DNA from: an uncultured Eubacteriales bacterium
GTDB taxonomy: Bacteria > Bacillota > Clostridia > Oscillospirales > Oscillospiraceae
Assembly (NCBI GenBank): GCA_900545405.1
Contig: UQYT01000014.1
Coordinates: forward strand, 1 to 57,171
Direction of reading: 5' to 3'
DNA: 57,171 bases
Shown piece by piece: positions 49,998 to 57,171 of this stretch. Both the position numbers and the translations under genes were made by a program. The notes under the pieces are model-generated. The model was not told the DNA's origin. It ran no database searches and saw nothing but the letters and a program-made list of their open reading frames with translations. Position 1 is the first letter of the stretch. Every line of letters begins with the position of its first letter.

Positions 49998-51434
49998 CTA
50001 TTCTTCCGCCGGGGCGACGAGCGCGGTCACGGCCTCCACGATGTCCTCAACGGCGTCGCGGGAGACGAACTGCGGACGGCCCTCGGAGAGGGAAGCTATG
50101 CAGGTGGTGCTGTCGTAGTTGTATATGGTCAGCGTGACCTCGGTGAAGGTCTCGGTGCTGCGGTGGAACACAAAGCTGATGGCCTCGCCCAGCTCGGTGC
50201 TCACGCCCTCGGCGCTGCCCTCGGACTCGAGCGCCTCGAGCGAGCTGAGCACGTCGGTGAAGTCCACGTCCTCGCCGTTCAGGGTGTAGACGTAGTCGTA
50301 GCTCGTGGAGCCCTCGTCGTCGGTGCTCTCCTCGAGCGCCATGGTGACGGCATAGGTCTCGCCGTCGAGCGTGATGTCAAAGCCCTCGGTGCGGTCCCAG
50401 TCGAGCAGTATCACGTCGTCGGGCAGCAGCTCGGAGACCTCGGTGTAGAGCAGGCTGTCGCAGATGGCGGAGTCGATGAGATACACCATCTCCGAGCCCG
50501 CGATGCGCGCGTAGACGCCGTCCTCGGCGTAGTCGCCGAGCTCGAGCGTGAAGCTCTTTTCCTCCTCGCGCGTCTTGTAGACGGGGTTGCCGTCCTCGTC
50601 CGTCTCGTTGGTCTCGACCTCGGTGGTCTCGATGTAGTCCACCGTGACGGTGACGGCGGGGTCGTCCAGGCCGTAGTCAGCGAGGTCCTTGAGCTCGGCC
50701 TTGTAGTCCACGCACTCGCCCCAGGTGAGGCCGGTTATCTGCGAGATGAAGTCGCCCGCGAGCGTGGAGTCGAGCGCCGTGTACTCGCCGCCGTCGTCTG
50801 CAAAATAGGTGTATCGGTCGCTGTACGCGAGGCCGCTGTCCTCGAGGTAGTCGATGACCAGAGTGCCGGAGGCGCGCTCGGCGGTGAAGCTCACGAGGTC
50901 GGACATGTCGGGGATGGCCTCCTTGGAAACGAGGTCGTAGAGCCCATAGCTGAAGCTGCTGTATATCCCGGAGTCCACGAGATAGACGCTGCCGTCGCCT
51001 ATGGAGACGAAGCGCAGGCCGTCCAGGCTGGTCTCGCTGCCGACGCTGATGACGGTCTCGGTGTCCGCCGTGACGGTTATGGTGCACTCCGGCTCCTCGA
51101 GACCGTACTGCGAGAGGTCGTCCGCGGCCTCGATGGTCTTGGAGGCAGTGACCTCCTCAAGCGTGGAGAGCATGGTGTTCAGCCGCGTGGGGTCGAGCGG
51201 GAAGTCCGCGTCGTCGGCATAGGTCCAGTCCTCGCCGTTGTAGTCGAAGCTCACGGTCTCGCCGTCGTAGGTCCAGCTGAGTTTGGTGAGCGTCGCGGCG
51301 TCGAGGGAGTAGATGACCTCGCTTTCCGTTACCTCGGCCTCCTCGTCGGGGATGAACTCCAGCGCGGCGAAGGCGCCTCCGGCCACGACGACGAGCACGG
51401 CGGCCAGTATGAGCAGTTTCTTTCCGCGTTTCAT
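49998..51434 (-). CDS. DUF4340-domain protein of a Gld-like ABC export system
   Basis: The 478-residue protein has one N-terminal membrane anchor (KKLLILAAVLVVVAGGAFAAL) and a large outside part with repeated DUF4340-type units. Markers are TLTKLSWTYDGETVSFDYNG, LDPTRLNTMLSTLEEVTASK, YGLEEPECTITV and VYLVDSGIYSSF, with a second copy at YGLDDPAVTVTV...MVYLIDSAI. Such proteins occur at the end of ABC-2 operons that also encode a GldG-like protein. The ATG overlaps the upstream stop (ATGA). It is very acidic. Its biochemical role is unknown. Confidence 0.85.
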   Translation of the reverse strand: MKRGKKLLILAAVLVVVAGGAFAALEFIPDEEAEVTESEVIYSLDAATLTKLSWTYDGETVSFDYNGEDWTYADDADFPLDPTRLNTMLSTLEEVTASKTIEAADDLSQYGLEEPECTITVTADTETVISVGSETSLDGLRFVSIGDGSVYLVDSGIYSSFSYGLYDLVSKEAIPDMSDLVSFTAERASGTLVIDYLEDSGLAYSDRYTYFADDGGEYTALDSTLAGDFISQITGLTWGECVDYKAELKDLADYGLDDPAVTVTVDYIETTEVETNETDEDGNPVYKTREEEKSFTLELGDYAEDGVYARIAGSEMVYLIDSAICDSLLYTEVSELLPDDVILLDWDRTEGFDITLDGETYAVTMALEESTDDEGSTSYDYVYTLNGEDVDFTDVLSSLEALESEGSAEGVSTELGEAISFVFHRSTETFTEVTLTIYNYDSTTCIASLSEGRPQFVSRDAVEDIVEAVTALVAPAEE

Positions 51435-52903
51435 CTCTTTTTCCTCCTTACCCAGATGACGATGCCGGCGGCCAGGAAGCAGACAGGGATGACGCCGACC
51501 ATGAGCATGGTGAGCAGGGAGGACGTGCCGCTGCTGATGGTGAGATATTCGGCGTCAAGGCTCTTGGCGTGGATGGAGATACCGCTCTCGGAGCCGCAGA
51601 GCCAGTTCACGCAGTTGAGGAAGAAGTCCTCGTTGCCGCCGGAGATGCTGGCGTTGGTGGAGTCGTCCAGCAGATAGGCCGAGGAGACCCAGATGACGCC
51701 GGTCTCGCCGCCGTCAGAGAGTGTCTCGGTAATCGCGACGGCGAGGGCGAAGGGGCCGTCGATGTCGCCGTCCTCCTTTTCGTAGGTGCTCATGGAGTAG
51801 CCGCTGAGCTTGGAATAGGCGGAGTCCGAGGTCGTGAGCAGCTCGGTCACGCTGACCGTGTCGCGCGGCGCTTCGCCCACGACGAGGCCCTGGGCCAGGG
51901 GCAGGCACATGTAATAGCCGCCCTCGGAGAGGGGCGAGGTTATCTCGTGACTGCCGTACTCGGGCAGAAGGTTGATGGGCGCGGGGAAGAGGTAGTGGCT
52001 GTCGCTGCCCTCGACGACGATGCCGTCCGCGGCGGTGACGCCGTAATACTCCATGACGGCCTCGAGGTTCGTGAGCTCCGTGCCGTCCTGGAGCGGGCCG
52101 GTGATGAGGATGAGCTTGCCTCCGGCCTGGAGGTACTCGAGTATGGTGTCGCGCTCGGCCTCAGAGATGTCGCTCATGGGGGCGTTTATGAACAGGCAGT
52201 CCGCGTCCTCGGGCACGCCGTCGCTCGTGAGCAGGGAGAGGCTCTCAAGCTCGACATTCTGCTTGGCAACGGCGCTCTCAAAGGAGCTGGAGAGCTCGCT
52301 CTCGCCGTGGCCGGTGAGGGTGTAGAGCTTGGGCAGGTCCTCGTTCGTGACGTAGTCGATGGCGCTGGTGAGCGCGCTCTCGCCCGCGAAGCTCTCGGAG
52401 TAGGAGCCGGTGGTGTAGTAGTCGCTGTAGTCGCACTCGTAGATGTCGGTGTAGCTGATGTAGGTGTTCCGGTCGCCGCACTCGACGACGAGGCTGTTGT
52501 TGTAGATGGTGCCCTCTGTGTACTGCTGCACGAAGGTGGGCTGCACGTCGGGGTCGACCTTGGTGACGGTGAGCTCGCCCGAGAGGGCGGCGTAGCGGTC
52601 GAGCAGGGTGCCGAGCGTCTCGTCCTCGCGGCCGTCCTGGACTATCCAGTAGACCGTGACCTCGTCCTCGAGCCCGGAGAGCACCAGCTCGGTCTGCTCG
52701 GAGACGGAGTAGAGCTGGGTGGAGGTCGTGTCGAACTGCGTGTACTTGGCGGGCAGGGCGTTCACAAGGACGTTCGCGAACACCGCGATGGCCACGACGA
52801 TGACCGTCGCGAGCACGCTGTAGCCGCCGACGCGGAAGCTGCGGGTCTTGAGGCGGACTATCATCTCGCCGGACTGCGGCAGCTTTATTTTGGGCTTTTT
52901 CAT
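51431..52903 (-). CDS. GldG-like ABC transporter auxiliary protein
   Basis: The 490-residue protein has membrane helices near each end (SVLATVIVVAIAVFANVLVNALP; LLTMLMVGVIPVCFLAAGIVIWV) and an outside GldG/IFT52-like domain between them. That domain begins FDTTSTQLYSVSEQTELVLSG and contains VTVYWIVQDGRE, LKLI-type strand GGKLILITGPL and a VVEGSDSHYLFP stretch. The start is ATG 52903, which overlaps the permease stop (ATGA) and has AGGAGG 8 bases upstream; GTG 52912 would overlap that site. It partners with the ATPase/permease, possibly in surface or secretion processes. Confidence 0.87.
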   Translation of the reverse strand: MKKPKIKLPQSGEMIVRLKTRSFRVGGYSVLATVIVVAIAVFANVLVNALPAKYTQFDTTSTQLYSVSEQTELVLSGLEDEVTVYWIVQDGREDETLGTLLDRYAALSGELTVTKVDPDVQPTFVQQYTEGTIYNNSLVVECGDRNTYISYTDIYECDYSDYYTTGSYSESFAGESALTSAIDYVTNEDLPKLYTLTGHGESELSSSFESAVAKQNVELESLSLLTSDGVPEDADCLFINAPMSDISEAERDTILEYLQAGGKLILITGPLQDGTELTNLEAVMEYYGVTAADGIVVEGSDSHYLFPAPINLLPEYGSHEITSPLSEGGYYMCLPLAQGLVVGEAPRDTVSVTELLTTSDSAYSKLSGYSMSTYEKEDGDIDGPFALAVAITETLSDGGETGVIWVSSAYLLDDSTNASISGGNEDFFLNCVNWLCGSESGISIHAKSLDAEYLTISSGTSSLLTMLMVGVIPVCFLAAGIVIWVRRKKR

Positions 52904-53766
52904 TCGCTCCACCTCCTCTTTTCAAGGGACTGCACGCTCAGGAAGAGGAACACGCCTATGACCGTGAGGAAGTAGACGACGGAGCCGAGGTCGAAGATGC
53001 CGTAGACAAAGTCGTAGAAGCGGTCAAAGAGCGAGAGCTGCTCCATTATCTCGGGGAAGAGCCCCTCATAGGCGGAGCTGTCGAGCAGGAAGCCGACGAG
53101 CAGCAGCCCCTCGAGTATGAGCATGAGCACGACGGAGGCAAAGCCGCTGCGGGTCATGAGCCGGAACACGCCGCCGATGACGAGCACCAGCACCGTGAAG
53201 GCCAGCAGCGAGCTCGCCGCCGTGGTGGAGGCGTAGGAGGCGAGGCTGGTTATGAAATAGTTGAGCAGCATGACGACGAAGCAGAGCCCCGCCGCGACGG
53301 CCTGGCTCTCCGTTATCGAGGAGATGAACATGCCGATGGCGATAAGCGCCGCGCCCAGCAGATAGAAGCCGAACACCGCCGAATACGCCGCGGGCAGATA
53401 GACGCTGCCGAAGGCGCCGAGCACGATGGGGTAGATGCAGACGATGAGCATCGGCACGGCAAAGACCACGAGCAGCGCGAGATATTTGCCGAGCACCACG
53501 CGGGTCATGCTCAGCGGCAGGGAATAGAGCAGCTGGTCGGTCTTCTGCCGCTTTTCCTCGGCGATGACCTTCATCGTGAGGATGGGCACGATGACGAGAA
53601 AGACAAAGGACATGCTCCCTAGGACGTACTCGAAGTTCGTGTAGCCCGAGCGGAGGTTGTAGGCCATGGTGTATATGCCCGCAAAGAGCAGCAGAAACGC
53701 GCCGAACACATAGCCCGTGACGTTGGTAAAATACGAGGAGACCTCGTGCCTGAATACGGCCCTCAT
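52900..53766 (-). CDS. ABC-2-type permease (GldF-like)
   Basis: The 288-residue protein has six hydrophobic helices. The start is MRAVFRHEVSSYFTNVTGYVFG, matching ABC-2 permeases that work with GldG-type partners. SFVFLVIVPILTMKVIAEEK RQ followed by TDQLLYSLPLSMTRVVLGKY is the coupling-helix region of this family. The last helix (VVYFLTVIGVFLFLSVQSLE) matches GldF C termini. ATGA overlaps join it to the ATPase upstream and GldG-like gene downstream. Confidence 0.92.
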   Translation of the reverse strand: MRAVFRHEVSSYFTNVTGYVFGAFLLLFAGIYTMAYNLRSGYTNFEYVLGSMSFVFLVIVPILTMKVIAEEKRQKTDQLLYSLPLSMTRVVLGKYLALLVVFAVPMLIVCIYPIVLGAFGSVYLPAAYSAVFGFYLLGAALIAIGMFISSITESQAVAAGLCFVVMLLNYFITSLASYASTTAASSLLAFTVLVLVIGGVFRLMTRSGFASVVLMLILEGLLLVGFLLDSSAYEGLFPEIMEQLSLFDRFYDFVYGIFDLGSVVYFLTVIGVFLFLSVQSLEKRRWSE

Positions 53767-54737
53767 GCCTGCGCCTCCTCTCCGTCCGCCGCAGCGGGCG
53801 CGTCGGAGCTCGTGAGCTCGATGAAGATGTCCTCAAGGCTGGCCCGGGCGGTGCTCATGCGCAGGATGGGCTCGCCGGCGCGGCTGAAGGCGAAGAAGGC
53901 CTCGCGGCAGACCTCGTCGCCGTCGGGGCTGTCGGTGTCGAGCGTCACGCGGCAGCGCCCGCCCTCGAGCGGCTCGGAGCGCAGTCCGGTGATGTGCGCG
54001 AGGGGCGAGAGCAGGCGAGTGGCCTCGTCCGCCGGGGCCTCGGCGGTGAGCTCCACGGTGGTGGAGCCGGCGAAGAGCCGCTCCAGGTTCTCCGGCGTGT
54101 CGCAGGCCACGAGGCGGCCCTTGGAGATGATGAGTATCGTCTGGCACACGGCCTGGACCTCGGAGAGGATGTGGCTGCTGAGTATGACCGTGTGCTCGCG
54201 CCCGAGGTCCTTTATGAGGTCGCGGATCTCGATTATCTGTCTGGGGTCGAGGCCCACGGTGGGCTCGTCTAGGATGATGATCTTCGGGTCGCCCAGCAGG
54301 GCCTGGGCGATGCCCACGCGCTGGCGGTAGCCCTTGGAGAGGTTCTTTATGAGCCTGTCCGCGACGTCGCCTATCTGCGTGACGGACATAACGCGCTCCA
54401 TCTGCTCTGCGAGCTGGGCCCTGCTCAGGCCCTTCGCCCGGCCGACAAAGGTGAGATATTCCCTCGGCGTCCGGTCCATGTAGAGCGGCGGCTGCTCCGG
54501 CAGATAGCCCAACAGCCGCTTCGCCGCGCCCGACTCCTCAAAGATGTCGTGCCCGTCGATCTTCACCTCGCCTGAGCTGGCGGCGAGGCAGCCGGTCATG
54601 ATGTTCATGGTCGTGGATTTTCCGGCCCCGTTCGGGCCGAGGAAGCCGTAGATCTGCCCGTCCTCAATGTTGAACGAGAGGTCCGAAACGGCGAGATGCG
54701 CGCCGTAGCGCTTTGTTAGATGGCTTACTTCAATCAA
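53763..54737 (-). CDS. ABC-2-type ATPase (GldA/CcmA-like)
   Basis: The 324-residue ATPase has Walker A GPNGAGKST, Q-loop YLPEQPPLY, signature LSKGYRQRVGIAQAL, Walker B IIILDEPTVGLDP and switch His SSHIL. After about residue 220 there is a DUF4162-like C-terminal domain (RLFAGSTTVELTAEAPAD onward). It powers the neighbouring permease. The start is TTG at 54737 (GGGGG about 7 bases upstream), matching the family N terminus IEVSHLTKRYG. It is first in a four-gene coupled operon. Confidence 0.94.
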   Translation of the reverse strand: MIEVSHLTKRYGAHLAVSDLSFNIEDGQIYGFLGPNGAGKSTTMNIMTGCLAASSGEVKIDGHDIFEESGAAKRLLGYLPEQPPLYMDRTPREYLTFVGRAKGLSRAQLAEQMERVMSVTQIGDVADRLIKNLSKGYRQRVGIAQALLGDPKIIILDEPTVGLDPRQIIEIRDLIKDLGREHTVILSSHILSEVQAVCQTILIISKGRLVACDTPENLERLFAGSTTVELTAEAPADEATRLLSPLAHITGLRSEPLEGGRCRVTLDTDSPDGDEVCREAFFAFSRAGEPILRMSTARASLEDIFIELTSSDAPAAADGEEAQA

Positions 54738-54803
54738 GGCGATACCCCCTTACTGTGCCAATGTAGCACGGCTGACTGAAACACAGCTGAAAAGCGCGGG
54801 GGG

Positions 54804-54821
54804 TAAATCGTAAACGATTTA
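54804..54821. promoter_or_regulatory. Palindromic operator candidate upstream of the ABC-2 operon
   Basis: TAAATCGTAAACGATTTA has two perfect 8-bp arms around AA. It lies 67 bases before the TTG start of the ATPase gene. No good promoter could be placed with confidence in 54738-54826. Confidence 0.5.
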
Positions 54822-54826
54822 TGAAG

Positions 54827-54864
54827 AATGAGAGCGCCGCGGGGTGAGCCGCTGCGCTCTCATT
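54827..54864 (-). terminator. Hairpin terminator at the end of the histidine kinase gene
   Basis: AATGAGAGCGC / GCGCTCTCATT extends inward by four more pairs after one mismatch. It overlaps the kinase stop codon. T-rich sequence follows on the plus strand (TTGATTTTT); the minus-strand T-run (TTCTTCAT) is weaker. Confidence 0.65.
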
Positions 54865-56077
54865 TTGATTTTTGAACTCTGAGCCGTATGCAGAATCGGT
54901 TGCCGCCGGGGAGGGCCTCGGCCCAGATGCGGCCGCGGTGGGCCTCGACTATGCCTCGGGCGATGGAGAGACCGAGGCCGTAGCTCCCGCCTGAGCTGCG
55001 CGCGGCGTCGGCGCGGTAAAAGCGCTTGAAGATGTCGCGCCGCTCGGCAGGGGAGAAGGGCTCGCCGCTGTTTTCCACCGCTATGAGACAGTGCCTGCCG
55101 CCCTGACGGGAGAGAGTCACGCTCACGCTGCCGCCCGGCGAGGCGTATTTCTGCGCGTTGTCGAGCAGCACGCCCACGGCCTGGGATAGCCGCTCCGCGC
55201 TGCCCTTGACGGCGATGCCCGGCTCAACAGAGCTCGAGAGGACGAGCCCGCGCTCGTAAAAGAGCGGCTCGAAGGGCAGTATCGCCTCGGAGACCACGCG
55301 GCTGAGGTCCACGCGCGAGAGCGTCTGCCCCGCAAGGCCTGAATCCACCCGCGCGAGGTCGAGCAGGCTCTCCACCAGGGAGCGCATCCGCGCCGACATG
55401 GAGAGGATGTTCTCCCTCAGCCGGGAGCGGAGCGCCGGGTCGCCCTCCGCCTCGCCCAGCAGCTGGGCGTTGCTGAGTATCACCGTCAGCGGGGTCTTGA
55501 GCTCGTGAGAGGCGTCGGCCACGAACTGCCTCTGCCGCTCCCAGGCGAGCTCCACCGGCCGCACCGCCCAGCGCGCCAGCAGCAGGCTTACGACCAGAAA
55601 GACCGCAAAGCTCAGCGCGCCGATGAGCAGGCTGTTTTTCACGAGGTTAGCGATGACGCTCCGCTCGCTGGACATGTCCGCAAAGACGATGTACTGCGTC
55701 CCTCGCGCCCAGACCCGGCAATAGCGCAGGCCGTAGTCCTCCAGCACGCCGGTGTTCCCGTCCCCGGCCTCGGCCAGGGCGAGCAGTTTTTCCAGCAGCT
55801 CGCCGTCCGTGAGGTCGTAGTAGCCGCCCCAGGCGTCGGCTATGCCGCCGTCCTCGTCCAGCTCCAGCGTGAAAAAGGGCAGGCGCACGCCCTCCGGCCG
55901 CTCGTCCGGACCCCCGGGGCGCATCGGCTCCTGCGCCAGGGCCTGCATCATGCCTATGCTCTCCCGCTCGAGGTTCGCGCGCGTGAAGAAAAACACCATG
56001 GCGAAGATGGCGCAGAGCATCAGCGTGACGATTGCCATGTTTATGCACACGAATTTGAGCCGCAGCCGCCGTATCAA
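54860..56077 (-). CDS. Two-component sensor histidine kinase (EnvZ/PhoR-like)
   Basis: The 405-residue kinase has two membrane helices (about 10-31 and 150-168) around an outside sensor domain of about 115 residues. The H-box FVADASHELKTPLTVILSNA has the phosphoacceptor His at about 191. N-box LLDNAQKYASPGG and G-box YGLGLSIARGIVEAH are complete. Almost no HAMP linker lies between helix 2 and the H-box. The start is TTG 56077 (GGAGGTG 9 bases upstream), overlapping the regulator stop as TTGA. It phosphorylates the regulator encoded upstream. Confidence 0.94.
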   Translation of the reverse strand: MIRRLRLKFVCINMAIVTLMLCAIFAMVFFFTRANLERESIGMMQALAQEPMRPGGPDERPEGVRLPFFTLELDEDGGIADAWGGYYDLTDGELLEKLLALAEAGDGNTGVLEDYGLRYCRVWARGTQYIVFADMSSERSVIANLVKNSLLIGALSFAVFLVVSLLLARWAVRPVELAWERQRQFVADASHELKTPLTVILSNAQLLGEAEGDPALRSRLRENILSMSARMRSLVESLLDLARVDSGLAGQTLSRVDLSRVVSEAILPFEPLFYERGLVLSSSVEPGIAVKGSAERLSQAVGVLLDNAQKYASPGGSVSVTLSRQGGRHCLIAVENSGEPFSPAERRDIFKRFYRADAARSSGGSYGLGLSIARGIVEAHRGRIWAEALPGGNRFCIRLRVQKSK

Positions 56078-56748
56078 GCCCCGTGCACCTCCAGATGATA
56101 GCCCAGCAGGCGGATGACCTCTATGGTGAGATTCGAGCCTATGGCGCGCAGCTTCTTGCGCAGAAAGCCGATGTAGACCTCCACGTTGTTGTCCCCGGCG
56201 TTGGAGTCGAAGCCCCAGACGCGGGTGAGGATGGTCTCCTTGCGCACGCTGAGGCCCTCGGCCTGCATCAGAAGGCGCATGACGTCGAACTCCTTGGACG
56301 AGAGCCGGACGCTGCCGCCCGCCGTGCTCAGAGTGCAGCCCGTGAGGTCCAGACTGGTGTTCCCGTAGGCGAGCACGTCGAACTGCGTGCCCTGGCGGCG
56401 GAGCAGGGCGTTTATGCAGGCCAGCAGCTCCCGGTTGTCAAAAGGCTTGGTGAGGTAGTAGTCCGCCCCGGCGTTGAGGCCCTCGATGCGGTCTTGCACG
56501 TCGGCGCGCGCCGTGAGCATGAGTATGGGCGTGGTCACGCGCCGGGCCCGGACGCGCCGCGCCAGGCTGTAACCGTCCAGCTGCGGCATCATGACGTCGA
56601 GCAGCAGCAGGTCGTATATGCCCGTCTCGGCATACTCCGCGCCGATCTCCCCGTCGCTCACGACCTCGACCTCGAACCCGCGCAGCTCCAGCAGCGTCCT
56701 GAGCGACTCCGCCAGCAGGGCCTCGTCCTCTATGATAAGTATTTTCAT
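56074..56748 (-). CDS. OmpR/PhoB-family response regulator
   Basis: The 224-residue regulator has a receiver domain with acidic pocket EDE (7-9), phospho-acceptor Asp in LLLLDVMMPQLDG (about 51) and the Lys in YYLTKPFD. The C-terminal winged helix is typical: VRLSSKEFDVMRLLMQAEGL, TRVWGFDSNAGDNNVEVYI and a final RLLGYHLEV. I chose ATG 56748 (MKILIIEDE), the family norm; ATG 56754 and GTG 56757 are alternatives. It is coupled to the kinase. The divergent lipoprotein at 56924 is a likely target by position. Confidence 0.95.
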   Translation of the reverse strand: MKILIIEDEALLAESLRTLLELRGFEVEVVSDGEIGAEYAETGIYDLLLLDVMMPQLDGYSLARRVRARRVTTPILMLTARADVQDRIEGLNAGADYYLTKPFDNRELLACINALLRRQGTQFDVLAYGNTSLDLTGCTLSTAGGSVRLSSKEFDVMRLLMQAEGLSVRKETILTRVWGFDSNAGDNNVEVYIGFLRKKLRAIGSNLTIEVIRLLGYHLEVHGA

Positions 56749-56851
56749 TCGCATCACCTGAGGACAAGATACACCGCGTACCTTAAATGAACCTGAAATG
56801 AGCGCGGACGTTTTTTAACACTTTGTTTGTGAAAAGTTCATAAACGGGTGC

Positions 56852-56880
56852 TAGTATCTCCACAACGGGGCGGAGGCCCC
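56852..56880 (+). promoter_or_regulatory. Promoter and leader hairpin of the C-terminal-edge lipoprotein gene
   Basis: TAGTAT (56852-56857) with TGC in front is an extended -10; the -35 is weak. A hairpin ACGGGGC / GCCCCGT follows in the leader (56865-56882). Confidence 0.5.
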
Positions 56881-56923
56881 GTGTACGCACAAACCCTTCG
56901 CATAGACTCAAGGAGGACACAAC

Positions 56924-57171
56924 ATGAAAAAGCACATGAAGTTTACAGCCCTTGCCCTGGCGCTGATACTCTGCCTGGGCCTGCTGAGCGCCTGCTCCAC
57001 GGGCGGCGAGGACTCTGCCGCCACCGACCCCGCTGAGAGCGAGGAGCCTGCCGTCACTGACGACGCCGCCGGGAGCGAGACGCCCGATGAGACCGACCCC
57101 GCCGAAGAGCCCGCCGAGGACGACGCGCTCGAGATAGCCGAGGTCACCGCCATAGCCGACGACGGCACGCT
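56924..57171 (+). CDS. Acidic lipoprotein, N-terminal part only
   Basis: The start has AAGGAGG 7 bases upstream. The signal peptide ends GLLSAC (lipobox Cys at about 24). The next 45 residues are very rich in Asp, Glu, Ala and Pro (TDPAESEEPAVTDDAAGSET), a typical spacer. A folded part seems to begin at LEIAEVTAIADDGT where the window ends. It is divergent from the two-component pair, so may be controlled by it. The function is not readable from this fragment. Confidence 0.85.
   Translation, partial: MKKHMKFTALALALILCLGLLSACSTGGEDSAATDPAESEEPAVTDDAAGSETPDETDPAEEPAEDDALEIAEVTAIADDGT

Overview
The window is a chromosomal segment of an anaerobic, gut-type Clostridia (Firmicutes; the gene set and base composition best fit the Oscillospiraceae/Oscillospirales). 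Signs of this are S-layer-homology (SLH) proteins with InlB-type repeats, strong GGAGG ribosome-binding sites, lipobox lipoproteins, CsoR-controlled copper export, GPH sugar symporters and high G+C over most of the length. No rRNA, tRNA, CRISPR array, intact insertion sequence or intact phage was found.

Layout. 1-3.8 kb is a patchwork: the tail of a SRAP-family gene, a GNAT acetyltransferase, decayed mobile-element genes (one with an in-frame stop, one frameshifted), and a TetR-MATE efflux pair whose promoter lies inside two palindromic operators. 4-15.1 kb is a complete L-rhamnoside module: a GPH symporter, a GH78 alpha-L-rhamnosidase, a GH3 beta-glycosidase, rhamnulokinase, rhamnose isomerase and rhamnulose-1-phosphate aldolase in one minus-strand operon. 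A divergent AraC-type regulator faces it across a 13-bp direct repeat with a 20-bp period. 15.3-19.7 kb holds surface proteins: an SLH protein with five exact 78-bp GLUG-type repeats, an SLH lipoprotein cut by an in-frame amber codon, and another lipoprotein.

19.9-32.3 kb has an M16C metallopeptidase followed by a six-gene peptide-type ABC importer locus with unusual parts: a permease with a roughly 270-residue outside domain, an OppD-like ATPase with a roughly 240-residue coiled-coil-rich insert, an OppF-like ATPase with a two-helix membrane tail, and a membrane-anchored protein resembling a degenerate ApbE (flavin transferase). This locus is the best candidate for an undescribed system. 32.4-36.1 kb is a copper module: CsoR with a double operator, a CopA with one N-terminal and three C-terminal metal-binding domains, and a CopZ-like chaperone.

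36.1-40.9 kb contains a membrane-tethered XRE regulator, a small unknown protein, an N-acyl-D-amino-acid deacylase with a DJ-1/PfpI protein, a TylF-like methyltransferase and a LysE exporter. 40.9-41.7 kb has no gene: it holds a 426-bp imperfect palindrome and a series of GC-rich hairpins. 41.7-47.9 kb is an operon of GH1 beta-glucosidase, GH36 alpha-galactosidase, peptidase T and a GPH symporter. 48-49.9 kb is a mosaic SLH/beta-helix surface protein behind a structured leader. 50-56.8 kb (minus strand) has a Gld-like ABC-2 export operon (ATPase, permease, GldG-like, DUF4340) and an OmpR/EnvZ-type two-component pair. The window ends inside an acidic lipoprotein gene divergent from that pair.

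All family assignments come from motifs and architecture read in the translations; no database search was possible.
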